From Aquimarina aquimarini (GTDB lineage Bacteria > Bacteroidota > Bacteroidia > Flavobacteriales > Flavobacteriaceae): 64,000 nt of DNA. Numbering within the stretch: position 1 is the first letter of the stretch; each line of letters opens with the position of its first letter. The stretch spans positions 62,001-126,000 of the forward strand of contig NZ_OMKE01000013.1 of assembly GCF_900299535.1 (NCBI RefSeq). The letters run 5' to 3'. This document shows positions 17,032 through 28,712 of the stretch, piece by piece. The translations under genes and the position numbers were made by a program. Under the pieces are notes generated by a model. The model was not told the origin of the DNA. It did no database searches and saw only the letters and a list, made by a program, of their open reading frames with translations.

Positions 17032-18183
17032 TTATACAAAAGTAGCAAGTAGTTCTAAGATTTTAGATATTTCTTCTGTAGAATTATAAGAATGTATGCA
17101 AAAACGTAATCTCTCTTGTCCTTGTGGTACGGTTGGAGACAAAATAGGTTTTACATCGAATCCTGATTTCTGAAGTTGAGATGCTACTTTCTTCACATTT
17201 TCATTACCCGAAATAAGACAACAATGTATCGTAGAATTACTTTTTATAAACTTTGAGTCTACATCTAGATTTATGGCTTTTTGATTAAAAAAAGTGATGT
17301 TACCTATAAGTTTTTTGATTGCATTTGTTTGTAGAAGGTGTTGATAAACGACATGTATTGTAGCAAGAGAGTGGGGCGGAAGCCCTGTTGTATAAATAAA
17401 ACTTCTTGCAAAATTTATCAAATATTTTTTTAGACTTTCAGATCCTAAAATTACAGCTCCGTGACATCCCATTGCTTTTCCAAAAGTATTGATTCTTGCA
17501 AAAACTTGATTCTCCAATCCTAACTGCTGTATCAATCCTACTCCACATTCTCCATATACTCCAACGGCATGTGCTTCATCAACAACAAAACGACAATTAT
17601 ACTGTTGACATAATGATCCAAAACCACGCAAATCAGGAGTATCTCCATCCATAGAAAAAACGGATTCTGTAATTACATATATCTCAATCCCAGTATGATT
17701 TTTTACATCTAATCTCGTCTTGTGAAGCTTTTTTTGTAAATCGTTTAAATCATTATGCACAAACCTATAGGATTTGGCATTACTCATTTTAATACCGTCT
17801 CGAATCGAAGCATGAACTAATTCGTCATAGAAAATAATATCTCCTCGCTGAAGCACTGCGGAAAGAAACCCTACATTAGCATCATATCCAGAATTAAACA
17901 ATAAAGCAGCTTCTGTATTATGAATCTTTGCCAGTAGTGTTTCTGTTTTTTCATATAACTTATGATTTCCTGATAGCAATCGAGAGCCTGTTGCCCCATT
18001 CTCACATATATTTTGTTCTTCTAGAAATCGATGTACTTCATTAAAAATTCCCTTTTCTTGAGCCAATCCTAAGTAATCATTGGAAGAAAAATCAATTAAA
18101 TTTTGTCGTTCAGGAAGTCTGCGGAGTGCATTATTTTTCTCTCTATCCTGAAGTTTTTTCTGAAGTTTTTCTGGCAATTGCAT
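17032..18183 (-). CDS. bioF: 8-amino-7-oxononanoate synthase BioF
   Basis: 383 residues from the ATG at 18183 (MQLPEKLQKKLQDR). The frame is open 23 codons further, but that part contains the promoter element. A PLP-dependent alpha-oxoamine synthase joining pimeloyl thioester and alanine. Recognisable pieces are FSSNDYLGLAQ, GATGSRLLSGNHKLYE, the His/Asp pair in VVDEAHAVGVYG, and the PLP lysine in NTFGKAMGCHGA. It is the first gene of the leftward bioF-bioD-bioA run and is divergent from a GNAT acetyltransferase gene. Confidence 0.95.
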   Translation of the reverse strand: MQLPEKLQKKLQDREKNNALRRLPERQNLIDFSSNDYLGLAQEKGIFNEVHRFLEEQNICENGATGSRLLSGNHKLYEKTETLLAKIHNTEAALLFNSGYDANVGFLSAVLQRGDIIFYDELVHASIRDGIKMSNAKSYRFVHNDLNDLQKKLHKTRLDVKNHTGIEIYVITESVFSMDGDTPDLRGFGSLCQQYNCRFVVDEAHAVGVYGECGVGLIQQLGLENQVFARINTFGKAMGCHGAVILGSESLKKYLINFARSFIYTTGLPPHSLATIHVVYQHLLQTNAIKKLIGNITFFNQKAINLDVDSKFIKSNSTIHCCLISGNENVKKVASQLQKSGFDVKPILSPTVPQGQERLRFCIHSYNSTEEISKILELLATFV

Positions 18184-18191
18184 AATGTTTT

Positions 18192-18199
18192 CAAAAATA
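18192..18199 (-). promoter_or_regulatory. -7 element of the bioF promoter
   Basis: Minus-strand TATTTTTG, an exact TAnnTTTG match, ends 8 nt before the bioF ATG. This predicts a leader of only a few nucleotides. It supports the internal ATG over the longer frame. No clear -33 TTG is present. Confidence 0.45.
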
Positions 18200-18254
18200 A
18201 AACAAATAGTCTTTATATTTTTTATATTCATAGGATATAATCCAACTAACAATC

Positions 18255-18794
18255 ATGAGTATTATTTATACCGTTGCTACTTCTGATGTAGAGTTACAAC
18301 AAATCATAATGTTACAGCAACATAATTTACCTGTTTCAATTTCTCAGACAGAAAAAGAAAAAGAAGGTTTTGTTACTGTACAACATGATTTTACTATTTT
18401 AAAAAAAATGAATTATCGACAGCCTCACGTCATAGCAAAAAAAGAAAATAAGCTGATTGGATATGCTTTGTGTATGCACAGAGATTTTAAAAATGATATC
18501 GATGCTCTGAAACCAATGTTTACTGTGATTGATGATCAACTACCATCCAACATATCCTACATAATAATGGGACAAATTTGTGTTGATAAGGCATTTAGAA
18601 AACAAGGTGTTTTCAGGGGATTGTATACCACTATAAAAAATAAACTACATAAGAACTATCGTTTATTGATTACCGAAGTCGCAACAAGTAATATACGCTC
18701 TTTGCAAGCACATTTTGCTATTGGTTTCAAAACATTAATACAATATGAATGTAATGGTATAAAGTGGCATCTTATTTATTGGGACTGGACATAA
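18255..18794 (+). CDS. GNAT family N-acetyltransferase
   Basis: 179 residues. The acetyl-CoA binding motif A is recognisable at about residues 108-125 (QICVDKAFRKQGVFRGLY, the R/Q-x-x-G-x-G/A pattern in the form RKQGVF). A C-terminal strand follows with SLQAHFAIGFKTL. The acetyl acceptor cannot be inferred. It is divergent from bioF, and its last 23 nt overlap the 3' end of the convergent S9 peptidase gene. Confidence 0.85.
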   Translation: MSIIYTVATSDVELQQIIMLQQHNLPVSISQTEKEKEGFVTVQHDFTILKKMNYRQPHVIAKKENKLIGYALCMHRDFKNDIDALKPMFTVIDDQLPSNISYIIMGQICVDKAFRKQGVFRGLYTTIKNKLHKNYRLLITEVATSNIRSLQAHFAIGFKTLIQYECNGIKWHLIYWDWT

Positions 18795-21603
18795 TATTTG
18801 GGGTTATCTCTTCTGAATCTAAATCATATCCTAAATCTTTACCTTTCTGCACTCTAGGCACTCCCTTTGTCATCCATCTTGGAGCTGGCTTACCTTTTAA
18901 GTAATGATCAAAAAACTGCATCATGCGAATTGATAAATCTTGTTTATTTTTTACCTTTTTCAGATTATGAGCTTCCTCATTATAAACTAATAACCATACT
19001 GGTTTTTGCAATCTACGCATCCCCATAAACATTTCTATACCCTGATAATAAGGCACAGCACCATCCTTATCATTATGCATCATCAACAAAGGAGTTTCTA
19101 TTTTAGGGATACCAAAAAGTGGTGAGTTTTCTATATACAGATCAAATCCATCCCATAGGTTTTTCCCTAATCTACTTTGTGTTCGTTCATATTGAAACGC
19201 TCTACTCAAACCTGTTTTCCATCGTATTCCTCCATAAGCAGAAGTCATATTACTTACAGGAGCACCAGCCATTGCTGCTTTAAATTTATTTGTTACTGTA
19301 ACTAAATAGGCTACTTGATATCCTCCCCAACTTTGCCCTTGTATGCCTATATTATTACTATCTATATATCCTAATTCTTCTAGGGCTTCTACTCCTGATA
19401 CTATACAGTTATATGCACTCGCTCCTGGCTTACCCTCACTATACACAATATCAGGCACAAACATTATATAATCATTGCTTACCAAATATGAAGGGTTTAC
19501 TATAGAAGCACTCGGCCTAGGAGCATAATAGTTATGATAACCGTCTGAACTTTTTTCGTAAAAATAAGTGATCAAAGGATATTTTCTAGAAGGATCGAAG
19601 TCTATTGGCTTATAAACAATCCCTTCTAATTTTTTGCCATCATACGTTTTCCATGAGAACAATTCTGCCGTTCCCCATTTATATTCTTTCTGATGTATAT
19701 TTACTGCTGTAATCTTATCTTCCGTTTGAAAAGCATCTGTAGTTACATGCAAATCAGAAAATGTAGAGAAATTTTGTTTCCTATAAACAAAAACTTCTGC
19801 GTCTTTTGCCTTTTTATATCTATTAATTTTATATTCTGACGGCTTTATCTTTTCTATCAATCTTCCTCTTCTCAAGGCATATAATCCTGATATTTTTGTT
19901 TTGTTATCAAAACTTGTTATCAATAATTCTTTATCAATATAAGACGCTTGATTTGGCTTTTCTGTATGCAACATCTCTGTTCTATAACTGATATTCTTTT
20001 TTCTTCCGTTTTGGGTAATATTTACAGGGTTTCCTTTACCCGAAAGTGTAACTTTCCAAATATCAAATTTATCATAGAGCAAGGCGTCTCCTTTTGAGTC
20101 AAACCCTCCAAACCCATATGCAGAGGGTAATGCAGGACGATCATCATCTTCATCATAGAACGCTACATTCAATTTTTTGGTGAGGTTTACTTTTTTTGTG
20201 GTTATTAGATTTACAGAAAACCAGTGTCGTTCTTCCATATCATAATACAACACATATTGATTATCTGTAGAAAGAATTGGCTGAGTTCCTTTATTTTTAA
20301 GAATACTTTTTTTATTTCCTGTATTGGTATCAATTATATAAAAATCCTTTGTCCATGGATAATCCCAAGAACGTTTGATATCATAGGGAGAGGTTAATGA
20401 ACCTATTATGAATTGTTGTTGTTTATTTTTATCAAAAATAAGATCTTCAATTTCCTTATCCTGGATATGAATACATTTTTGAGATCTTATATTATAGTAT
20501 GATATAAATGCTTTTTTTGTAAGCTCTTCGAATTTAGATTTTTGTTCTGGTTGAATTAATTTATCCTGCCAAGTCCAAACATCTACTTGTGGTATTTCAT
20601 CTTTGAGCAACGTAGTATCTTTTGTATATACAACCTTTGGTTTTGAATAGAAATATAACCTATCTCCATTATCAGAAAAAAAAGGTACTTGATCTTTACT
20701 CAACAACCAGTTATTTCTCAAATTATCTCCTGATTTGCTTACAATTTTTTGTTGTTCACCATTTTTATAATAATACAACTCAAACCTCAACGAATCTGTT
20801 GTTGTGGAGTCTTGAGCTGCTAAGTATGCAAATTGAGAACCATCTTTATATACTGCTAACTTATCATAACTGTAGTTTACTGTATCGATGGCTATTTTTG
20901 AGCTTGAAGACACATCATATTGATATACTCCTTTATCCTTTCCTTTCTTTTTTTTATTTTTTAATGTGTAATAAAACGTTTTTCCTTTTTCTGGTAATAA
21001 AAAATCTTTTATCTGATGTATCGTATCTTGTTTTTTCGTCTGTAAATGGTAAACTAATACATAATTTTCGTTTGACTCCTTCTGAGTATCATTCTGTATA
21101 CTATCTTCTTTTTGTTTGGCGGTATCGCCTTTATTATTTTTGATTTTTTCTATTACTAGCCATCCCTCTTCTTTCTTTGGTAATTTATATGTCTTCACAT
21201 CAAGAATAGAATCATAAATAGTATTCTTTTTTACATCATATATAAACAAAACATCTTTTGTTCTATTGTCTTTTTTTACCTCTTCCTTTTTTTCTTTTCT
21301 TGTTAATTGATATTCTGGTCTTTTCTTGAATATCACATAATTCTCATTTGAAGATATTGATGCTTTATATCCATTAGGATATCTATATTTGATTTGATTT
21401 TGTGTATTGTATATTTCTATATAACCATCACCTCTTTTTGTCCCTGTCTCAATAGTAGAAACTACTAATTTACCTTTATCAGATACTTTGATATCGGTTA
21501 TATTTTTCCATTTATCGTAATCTGTATGGGTCAATGTTTTTTTCTGAGCTGAAATAAACGAGACAGTAAGAATAATAGCAAAGGTGACAAATCTTTGAAT
21601 CAT
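18772..21603 (-). CDS. S9 family peptidase (prolyl oligopeptidase/DPP-like), secreted
   Basis: 943 residues from the ATG at 21603 (MIQRFVTFAIILTVSFISAQ), which gives a clean Sec signal peptide; the open frame upstream encodes no signal. A long beta-propeller region rich in Lys precedes a C-terminal alpha/beta-hydrolase domain. That domain carries the nucleophile Ser in GQSWGGYQ, Asp in MHNDKDGAVP, and His in NEEAHNLKK, so the triad is complete. It probably trims peptides in the periplasm or outside the cell. The gene ends overlapping the GNAT gene. A perfect palindromic terminator separates it from atpC upstream. Confidence 0.93.
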   Translation of the reverse strand: MIQRFVTFAIILTVSFISAQKKTLTHTDYDKWKNITDIKVSDKGKLVVSTIETGTKRGDGYIEIYNTQNQIKYRYPNGYKASISSNENYVIFKKRPEYQLTRKEKKEEVKKDNRTKDVLFIYDVKKNTIYDSILDVKTYKLPKKEEGWLVIEKIKNNKGDTAKQKEDSIQNDTQKESNENYVLVYHLQTKKQDTIHQIKDFLLPEKGKTFYYTLKNKKKKGKDKGVYQYDVSSSSKIAIDTVNYSYDKLAVYKDGSQFAYLAAQDSTTTDSLRFELYYYKNGEQQKIVSKSGDNLRNNWLLSKDQVPFFSDNGDRLYFYSKPKVVYTKDTTLLKDEIPQVDVWTWQDKLIQPEQKSKFEELTKKAFISYYNIRSQKCIHIQDKEIEDLIFDKNKQQQFIIGSLTSPYDIKRSWDYPWTKDFYIIDTNTGNKKSILKNKGTQPILSTDNQYVLYYDMEERHWFSVNLITTKKVNLTKKLNVAFYDEDDDRPALPSAYGFGGFDSKGDALLYDKFDIWKVTLSGKGNPVNITQNGRKKNISYRTEMLHTEKPNQASYIDKELLITSFDNKTKISGLYALRRGRLIEKIKPSEYKINRYKKAKDAEVFVYRKQNFSTFSDLHVTTDAFQTEDKITAVNIHQKEYKWGTAELFSWKTYDGKKLEGIVYKPIDFDPSRKYPLITYFYEKSSDGYHNYYAPRPSASIVNPSYLVSNDYIMFVPDIVYSEGKPGASAYNCIVSGVEALEELGYIDSNNIGIQGQSWGGYQVAYLVTVTNKFKAAMAGAPVSNMTSAYGGIRWKTGLSRAFQYERTQSRLGKNLWDGFDLYIENSPLFGIPKIETPLLMMHNDKDGAVPYYQGIEMFMGMRRLQKPVWLLVYNEEAHNLKKVKNKQDLSIRMMQFFDHYLKGKPAPRWMTKGVPRVQKGKDLGYDLDSEEITPNIMSSPNK

Positions 21604-21741
21604 ATACAATTTGATATTAGAGTAATATATTATGTTCTGGAAAAGTATAAAACCTTTTAGCCAAAAAAGGCTGTTTAACATAATTTTATCTAAAAACCAA
21701 TTGTTTATTCCTTGTCATTTGTTTTTTACAATAATTACACC

Positions 21742-21793
21742 TACTATAAAAAAATCCCTGTTACTAAATAGTAACAGGGATTTTTTTATAGTA
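21742..21793. terminator. Perfect 24-bp bidirectional terminator downstream of atpDC
   Basis: The arms 21742-21765 and 21770-21793 are exact reverse complements with a core TCCCTGTTACT and A/T tracts on both sides. It terminates the leftward atpD-atpC transcript and would act in either direction. The S9 peptidase gene starts about 140 nt further on. Confidence 0.95.
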
Positions 21794-21813
21794 TTGATTA
21801 ATTGTCTATTGCA

Positions 21814-22092
21814 TTAATCTGCAAGTACAACCACCTTATTATCTTTCATTTCGATAGTTCCTGAATTGATAGAAAGTAGTGTTGCTCCATTTTCACCTTC
21901 AGTAAATTTTGTTGCAACTTCTTCTTCTAGATTCATATCACCAAACACTTTTACATCTCCTTTTCCTAACAAAGAAATAATTGGTGCGTGATTATCTAAC
22001 ATCTGAAACTCTCCATTTACTCCTGGCACTACAACCGAAGTTACTTCACCGCTAAATAATATAGCTTCTGGAGTTACTATTTCTAAATACAT
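21814..22092 (-). CDS. atpC: F-type ATP synthase epsilon subunit
   Basis: 92 residues from the ATG at 22092 (MYLEIVTPEAILFSGEV), the usual start; 22 extra upstream codons are intergenic in character. Only the N-terminal beta-sandwich domain is present (VVVPGVNGEFQMLDNHAP). The C-terminal inhibitory helices of the longer E. coli subunit are missing, which is normal in Bacteroidota. It couples the central stalk to the c-ring. It is 95 nt downstream of atpD and co-transcribed with it. The rest of the ATP synthase operon is not in the window. Confidence 0.94.
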   Translation of the reverse strand: MYLEIVTPEAILFSGEVTSVVVPGVNGEFQMLDNHAPIISLLGKGDVKVFGDMNLEEEVATKFTEGENGATLLSINSGTIEMKDNKVVVLAD

Positions 22093-22187
22093 ATTTTTAA
22101 GTATTGAGTATTGAGTAATTAGTATTTTAGACAATAATGAGAAAGAAATTAATCTCACTACTCAATTACTAACTTCTCACTACTGTT

Positions 22188-23714
<1,527 letters not shown>

Positions 23715-23781
23715 TTAGTATTTTACTATGTTTAAAAAACCAAGCACTCAATTGTACTGAATACTAGCTTTTTTCAGGGTG

Positions 23782-23789
23782 CAAATATA
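23782..23789 (-). promoter_or_regulatory. -7 element of the atpDC promoter
   Basis: Minus-strand TATATTTG, an exact TAnnTTTG match, 86 nt upstream of the atpD ATG. This implies an untranslated leader of about 80 nt. No strong -33 TTG is seen. Confidence 0.5.
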
Positions 23790-24095
23790 GTCTTTAAAAT
23801 GAAAAAAATAACTGATTTTCTTTTGTTTTTTTGAAGTAATGTCCCTCATACTTTTTGAGACATAATAACTCTTCTTTTTTTAGAAGCTTTATTATACTCA
23901 TAATTAATTGATAAATTAAGTCATTTCTTCTTTTTGTAAAAAAAGTAATACTCTCAATTATATATCATAGACGACAAAAGATAAAGCAGTCAGTCTGAGC
24001 TTGCCAAATATTTTTACTTATCAGCGCTTTGCAAAAAAATCAACAAACTCAGTTTGACAATGATCTCTATTTTTCTTAATCAGTTTTGTGCATCT
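23790..24095. other. Intergenic region upstream of atpD with a degenerate inverted repeat
   Basis: This stretch holds no credible gene. It contains a copy of the GTCAGTCTGAGCTTG-type intergenic element often seen in flavobacteria: CAGTCTGAGCTTG at 23991-24003, facing an imperfect complement CAAACTCAGTTTG at 24044-24056. The rest is A/T-rich, with no further structure that I can see. Confidence 0.5.
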
Positions 24096-25580
24096 CTACC
24101 TCAATAGAGGTGAGTAAAATATAGGATATTCCTCAGCTTTAACAACAGGTAGGTTTGAACCATATGTTGCATTAATAGACTCTATTGTTTTATTAGCCAA
24201 AAAAGCATATCCTCTTGCTGTAGGGTGCACGCCATCTAATGAATAGGTACCTCCAAAAACCAGCTTATCTTGTAAAAGAAAATCATCAAACATTACTCCT
24301 TCTTCTGATATTTCTTTAAAAATCTTATTGATATCTACAAAAGCTAAACCTGTTTGCTCTACTGTAGTATCTATAACGCTATTAAACGCAGATATTGCAA
24401 TAGACACTTCTTCTTGTTCTGCAGGTATTAATACCCACTTATCTTCTAAAGGAACCGAAACTCCATTGACTAACAATGGATTACCCCCTACCACACTACC
24501 AATAAAAGAGGAGCTTGATAATAATAATAAATCTTCATCAGTAGCATGCCTATAGTTTGGCAAGCCTGATACTGAAAGATCTGTGAGGCTTTCATCTTCT
24601 ATCACTACTGCATTTTGTCCTTTTATAAATTTAATAGTTCTTTTTTTTCTTTCTTCCTCACTAATAACCCCAAGACCTTCTGCCTGCAATAAGCCTGCAT
24701 TATACATAGCATACCCTTGATTAATGGCTATAGATGTTGCTTCATCCATAGGAATTGGATTATAAGGTACTGTTGTAAAATGCGCCATCGAAGTTATATC
24801 AGGAATATTAAGTAACACTCCTTTTGCACCACCAGAAACTAGTGTAGTAACTAATGTACTGTAAGATTGAGAAAACATAGTTTCATTGGTTATGAGATCT
24901 GTACCATCTCCTCCTGACAAAGCATATCCTAAAACATCATCACCCCCCACCCATAAAGAGAAAAACGTAGGGTTTTGCCCCATAGCATCTTCAAGCACAG
25001 ATGTTGTTGCGCTAGATGCCATTCTCACAAAATAAGGATTTGCCAAATTTGGCAACCCTGCCATATTACCATATCCCGAAACAGATAAATGAAAACTTTT
25101 TGCTCCAGGAACCCCTAGATTACTAAAAGGCCCTGATACTATATTTGTAATTTCTGTAGTAGGTGATTCTGGGGTATTATTCTCTGGAGTCGTTCCTAAT
25201 AATCTTGGCCTCGATTCACTAGGGGGCTCAGGATTAGGGTCGCTATAAAAATAAAGTCTAGGATTTAAAACAGGTATCCCTGCAATCATAGCTCCTCCTA
25301 TATTGTCACTCATAAGAGGTTGATTAAAATCTCCTCCTCCTGCCAAGGCCATTTGTTTTGCAACAATATTAGGCATCGAATTTTGTTGTCCTGTTATAAA
25401 CAAAGCTCCATCTGTAAAACCCGCTGCAAGAGAATTTCCTACAGATACATATTTTGAGAAGTCTGCCGTTCCTGAAATTATCGCAACTTCTTGTTCTGCC
25501 GTAGAGGCTTCATCATCAGAATCACAAGAAATACTTCCAAAAATCAACAGGAGTAGCATCCATTTATATTGAGTATTCAT
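24096..25580 (-). CDS. SGNH/GDSL hydrolase-type lipoprotein
   Basis: 494 residues. A short signal ends in the lipobox SISC at about residue 19, with acidic residues following. The SGNH blocks are present: block I as VSVGNSLAAGF (GNS in place of GDS), a Gly block near LGVPGAKS, an Asn/Gly stretch in WVGGDDVLG, and block V DGVHPTARGY with the catalytic Asp and His. Esterase or lipase activity at the outer membrane is likely. It lies downstream of a TonB receptor on the same strand (95 nt apart). This pairing recurs in Flavobacteriaceae and suggests joint handling of a lipid-like or ester nutrient. Confidence 0.87.
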   Translation of the reverse strand: MNTQYKWMLLLLIFGSISCDSDDEASTAEQEVAIISGTADFSKYVSVGNSLAAGFTDGALFITGQQNSMPNIVAKQMALAGGGDFNQPLMSDNIGGAMIAGIPVLNPRLYFYSDPNPEPPSESRPRLLGTTPENNTPESPTTEITNIVSGPFSNLGVPGAKSFHLSVSGYGNMAGLPNLANPYFVRMASSATTSVLEDAMGQNPTFFSLWVGGDDVLGYALSGGDGTDLITNETMFSQSYSTLVTTLVSGGAKGVLLNIPDITSMAHFTTVPYNPIPMDEATSIAINQGYAMYNAGLLQAEGLGVISEEERKKRTIKFIKGQNAVVIEDESLTDLSVSGLPNYRHATDEDLLLLSSSSFIGSVVGGNPLLVNGVSVPLEDKWVLIPAEQEEVSIAISAFNSVIDTTVEQTGLAFVDINKIFKEISEEGVMFDDFLLQDKLVFGGTYSLDGVHPTARGYAFLANKTIESINATYGSNLPVVKAEEYPIFYSPLLR

Positions 25581-25675
25581 CTGTTGTTGTTTTTTATATT
25601 AAGAGTATGATTTTGTATCATAATAGTTTTTTTATTGAAATAAAAAGCTATAAGCTTAAGAGTCTAACGATTGAT

Positions 25676-28456
25676 TTACAGGTTATTTATAGATAAACCT
25701 ATGTAATATTGTGACCCTATATATCCTGTTCCAAATGCAGAGAAATATTCATCTCCCCCAATATTTGTGGCTCCAGCCTTGAGTGTAGTTTTTAGTTTTG
25801 GTATCTTATAATTTATCTGAGCATCAATAACCGAAAAAGAGGGCACCTCACCGTCTCCAAAAGATTGTTCCCAGAAATAACTATCACTCCATCGGTAGCT
25901 TGTATTAAATCCAAAATTCTTAAATAGACTGGCATGTCCAAAAGTGGCTTTTACTTTGTGTTTTGGAGTATTAAAATTTGTTCTGAAATCTGGATCTTTC
26001 TCTTTATCAAAGTCTTGTTCTGCGTATGTATAATTCATGCCTATATCAAAATTTCCTAAAATCTTAGTATTTACCCCAATCGTAGCTCCAAATGATTTTA
26101 TATCCACATCTGAATTTGTGTATGCTTGATACACCTCATAATCGTCATTTTGCAAAGCCAAAAGCGATAGTGTCTGGTCTCCTACTTGCCCATACAGAGG
26201 TACTATGACATTTTCATTAGAAATAAAGTCTTTATACTGATTATAATACCCGCTAAGATCAATAATAATTTTTTGTATTTTACCTCTATACCCTACCTCA
26301 AAAGCGGTAACTTTTTCAGGTTTTACAAGGGTAGCGTCTGATGCCAAAGGAGCTCCGTTTTGCACTGAATTGGCAGAAAATGAATTTTCATACGCCGCAC
26401 GACCAACAATTGTTGCTGTACTAGCCCCTGTAATATCTTGCCCATCACCACTCAAACTAAATGTTCTAATATCTCTATCAAGGTTATCTTGTGCTGATCC
26501 CACTAATATTGCTCTACCTACATTTAGCCCAATATATAAATCTTGAGTTGTAGGATTCCTAAATCCTGTTTGCACAGAGGCTCGGATATTGTGATTTTTA
26601 TCTGCTCCCAGAGTATACCCTATAGATAGTCTTGGAGACAAGTTACCATCAAACAGTTCTGATTTATCATAACGTACTGAGGCGGTTACTTTTGCTCTTT
26701 CATCTGCAAATTTCTTTTGAATCTGGGTATATGCTCCATATTCTGAATATCTTATCGGCCCATCAAAATCGGTAAAAATCGTCCCTGAAGAATTCAATTT
26801 ATATTCTCTAAATGAACCTCCTACCTGAATATCAGCAAGATCTCCTGTTATGTGGCTAAAATTATAATTAACATCTACATGCCTTAACTGTGTTCTATCC
26901 TGAAATTTTGAGCCTTTATTCAAATCAGGGTCACTAGTTACTTGAGTAAATGCTTGCTCAAATTCAGTAGTTCCTGGTTCTAAACGCCCTGTATCTGCAA
27001 CAGCCCTAGCGGCTATATGAGCTTGTTCTGGTAATTTTCCTGCCAGCGTTTCTCTGATAAATGTTCCTGCATACTCACCAAACCATGTAGCATCATCTTT
27101 CCATTTTCTATTAATATTTATTCCTGTAAAACGAGTATCATAAGAATCTCCTGCATCTTCATCGGTAATATACCCTCTAATAAAAAAGTTGTTGTTTTTA
27201 AATTCTAATTTATGTTGTTGTAGAAAAAAATTACGAATTGCATAGCGATTTGCTCCCTGATAAACGGTTGTTCCTCTCCCTGCTTTTCCGTTATAAATAA
27301 TTTCAAAATCGTTTGCAAACGGCCTATAATGTAATGCTGCATCAAATTTTATACTTTCTGCTCTATATCTGTTTAAATCCTTTTCATCATACCCTGTTCT
27401 ACTCACTCCTTCACTAGGAAGAAGGTTTTCTAGTCCTGGTGCAAGACGTGGTTGTCCTGTTTCTGGATCAATTGATTTTGTCAATGCTACACCTACCCCT
27501 CTTATATTTTGACTTACTTCATCTCCATACACATTAAGCCCATCATAATTAGGGTCTGATCTATCTGTTGCGGGATTCAAAACATTAATTGTATTGGTTG
27601 CAAACCAATCTGTTCCTCGTAAATAAGAGAAGTTTGCTTTTGCTGCGAATTTCTCTGAAAATTTATGCGCTATTCTAATCCCATAATCATAAAATTCGTT
27701 GTCTCCCGCCGCTTCTTGTGAGGTGATCCCTCCTTTGAAGTATGCACTGATCCCATGATGATCAAATGGGTTTTTACTGGTCATAAACAAAATTCCATTA
27801 AAGGCATTTGCTCCATACAAAGCTGAAGACGCCCCTGGTAATAGCTCAACACTATTAACATCAAGCTCTGTCATTCCTAACAAATTTCCTAATACAAAAT
27901 TAAGTGCTGGCGAAGCATTATCCATTCCATCTACCAATTGTACAAAACGGTTGTTTGCAAACGTAGCAAAGCCTCTGGTGTTAATTGATTTGAATGTCAA
28001 ACTATTGGTATTGACATCTACGCCTTTTAAATTCTCTAGACCGCCATAAAAATCTGCTGAGGCTGTGTTTTTTATTTCTTTAATTCCAAATCGCTCAACA
28101 CTCACTGGCGACTCAAATATACGTTCTGGGGTTCTAGATGCAGAAATAACAACCTCATCTAGCTCTGTTCCTTCTTTTAATATCACAACAAGATCTTTTA
28201 TTTGTGAAGAGATCTCAACAGAAGCAGACTCAAATCCTACTGAGCTCACCACAAGAATGAGTGGCGGCGATTGATCTACTGTTAACGAAAAAAGTCCATC
28301 AAAATCTGTTACTGTACCAGAGTGTGTATTTTTTAGTGTGATATTTGCCCCAGGAATTGGTTGATCACTATCATCTACTACTTTTCCACTAATTGTTGTT
28401 TGTGCTGTAGTAATAATACTCACCATTAGTAGTATTACTAACATGATTTTTCTCAT
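25676..28456 (-). CDS. TonB-dependent outer-membrane receptor with carboxypeptidase-regulatory-like N-domain
   Basis: 926 residues. A signal peptide (to about residue 19) is followed by the CarboxypepD_reg-like beta-sandwich (TISGKVVDDSDQPIPGANI). The plug comes next (EVVISASRTPERIFESPVSV) and then a 22-strand barrel ending in an aromatic strand that closes with GLSINNL. It imports a ligand by energised TonB-ExbB-ExbD. No SusD partner is adjacent, so it is not a typical SusCD pair. The SGNH lipoprotein downstream is the probable partner. The substrate is unknown. Confidence 0.93.
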   Translation of the reverse strand: MRKIMLVILLMVSIITTAQTTISGKVVDDSDQPIPGANITLKNTHSGTVTDFDGLFSLTVDQSPPLILVVSSVGFESASVEISSQIKDLVVILKEGTELDEVVISASRTPERIFESPVSVERFGIKEIKNTASADFYGGLENLKGVDVNTNSLTFKSINTRGFATFANNRFVQLVDGMDNASPALNFVLGNLLGMTELDVNSVELLPGASSALYGANAFNGILFMTSKNPFDHHGISAYFKGGITSQEAAGDNEFYDYGIRIAHKFSEKFAAKANFSYLRGTDWFATNTINVLNPATDRSDPNYDGLNVYGDEVSQNIRGVGVALTKSIDPETGQPRLAPGLENLLPSEGVSRTGYDEKDLNRYRAESIKFDAALHYRPFANDFEIIYNGKAGRGTTVYQGANRYAIRNFFLQQHKLEFKNNNFFIRGYITDEDAGDSYDTRFTGININRKWKDDATWFGEYAGTFIRETLAGKLPEQAHIAARAVADTGRLEPGTTEFEQAFTQVTSDPDLNKGSKFQDRTQLRHVDVNYNFSHITGDLADIQVGGSFREYKLNSSGTIFTDFDGPIRYSEYGAYTQIQKKFADERAKVTASVRYDKSELFDGNLSPRLSIGYTLGADKNHNIRASVQTGFRNPTTQDLYIGLNVGRAILVGSAQDNLDRDIRTFSLSGDGQDITGASTATIVGRAAYENSFSANSVQNGAPLASDATLVKPEKVTAFEVGYRGKIQKIIIDLSGYYNQYKDFISNENVIVPLYGQVGDQTLSLLALQNDDYEVYQAYTNSDVDIKSFGATIGVNTKILGNFDIGMNYTYAEQDFDKEKDPDFRTNFNTPKHKVKATFGHASLFKNFGFNTSYRWSDSYFWEQSFGDGEVPSFSVIDAQINYKIPKLKTTLKAGATNIGGDEYFSAFGTGYIGSQYYIGLSINNL

Positions 28457-28635
28457 ACCCCCAAATTTTATTAGTTACCACAACAATATACGTTTTTTTA
28501 TAAATTTTTTAATAAAATAGCCAAATCTTTGTTGTTTTCTTCAAAAAAACTATTTAAAAAAACACAATTCGCAACCCTAAAAACTCAAGCCTTTTTCAAT
28601 GCTACCAAAAGATATTCATATATAATTGGTATAAC

Positions 28636-28673
28636 AATACGCCCTATCAGAAAATTTTCTGATAGGGCGTATT
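28636..28673 (-). terminator. Terminator of glmS (38-nt perfect palindrome)
   Basis: The core CGCCCTATCAGAAAA and its exact complement meet at 28654/28655. The whole 38 nt is self-complementary, with A/T at both ends. It lies 40 nt past the glmS stop. Confidence 0.9.
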
Positions 28674-28712
28674 TTATAATATAATTAATTTCTTTATCTA
28701 CAAATGAGATAA

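Noticed and set aside
20622..21143. Long plus-strand frame of 173 codons inside the S9 peptidase gene
   Set aside because: It lies wholly antisense to the Lys-rich propeller of the peptidase; its Leu/Tyr/Phe-rich translation is typical of antisense to such codons.
28457..28712. glmS ribozyme or riboswitch around glmS
   Set aside because: The flank contains only the terminator palindrome, and it lies downstream of glmS. The upstream gap is just 34 nt.
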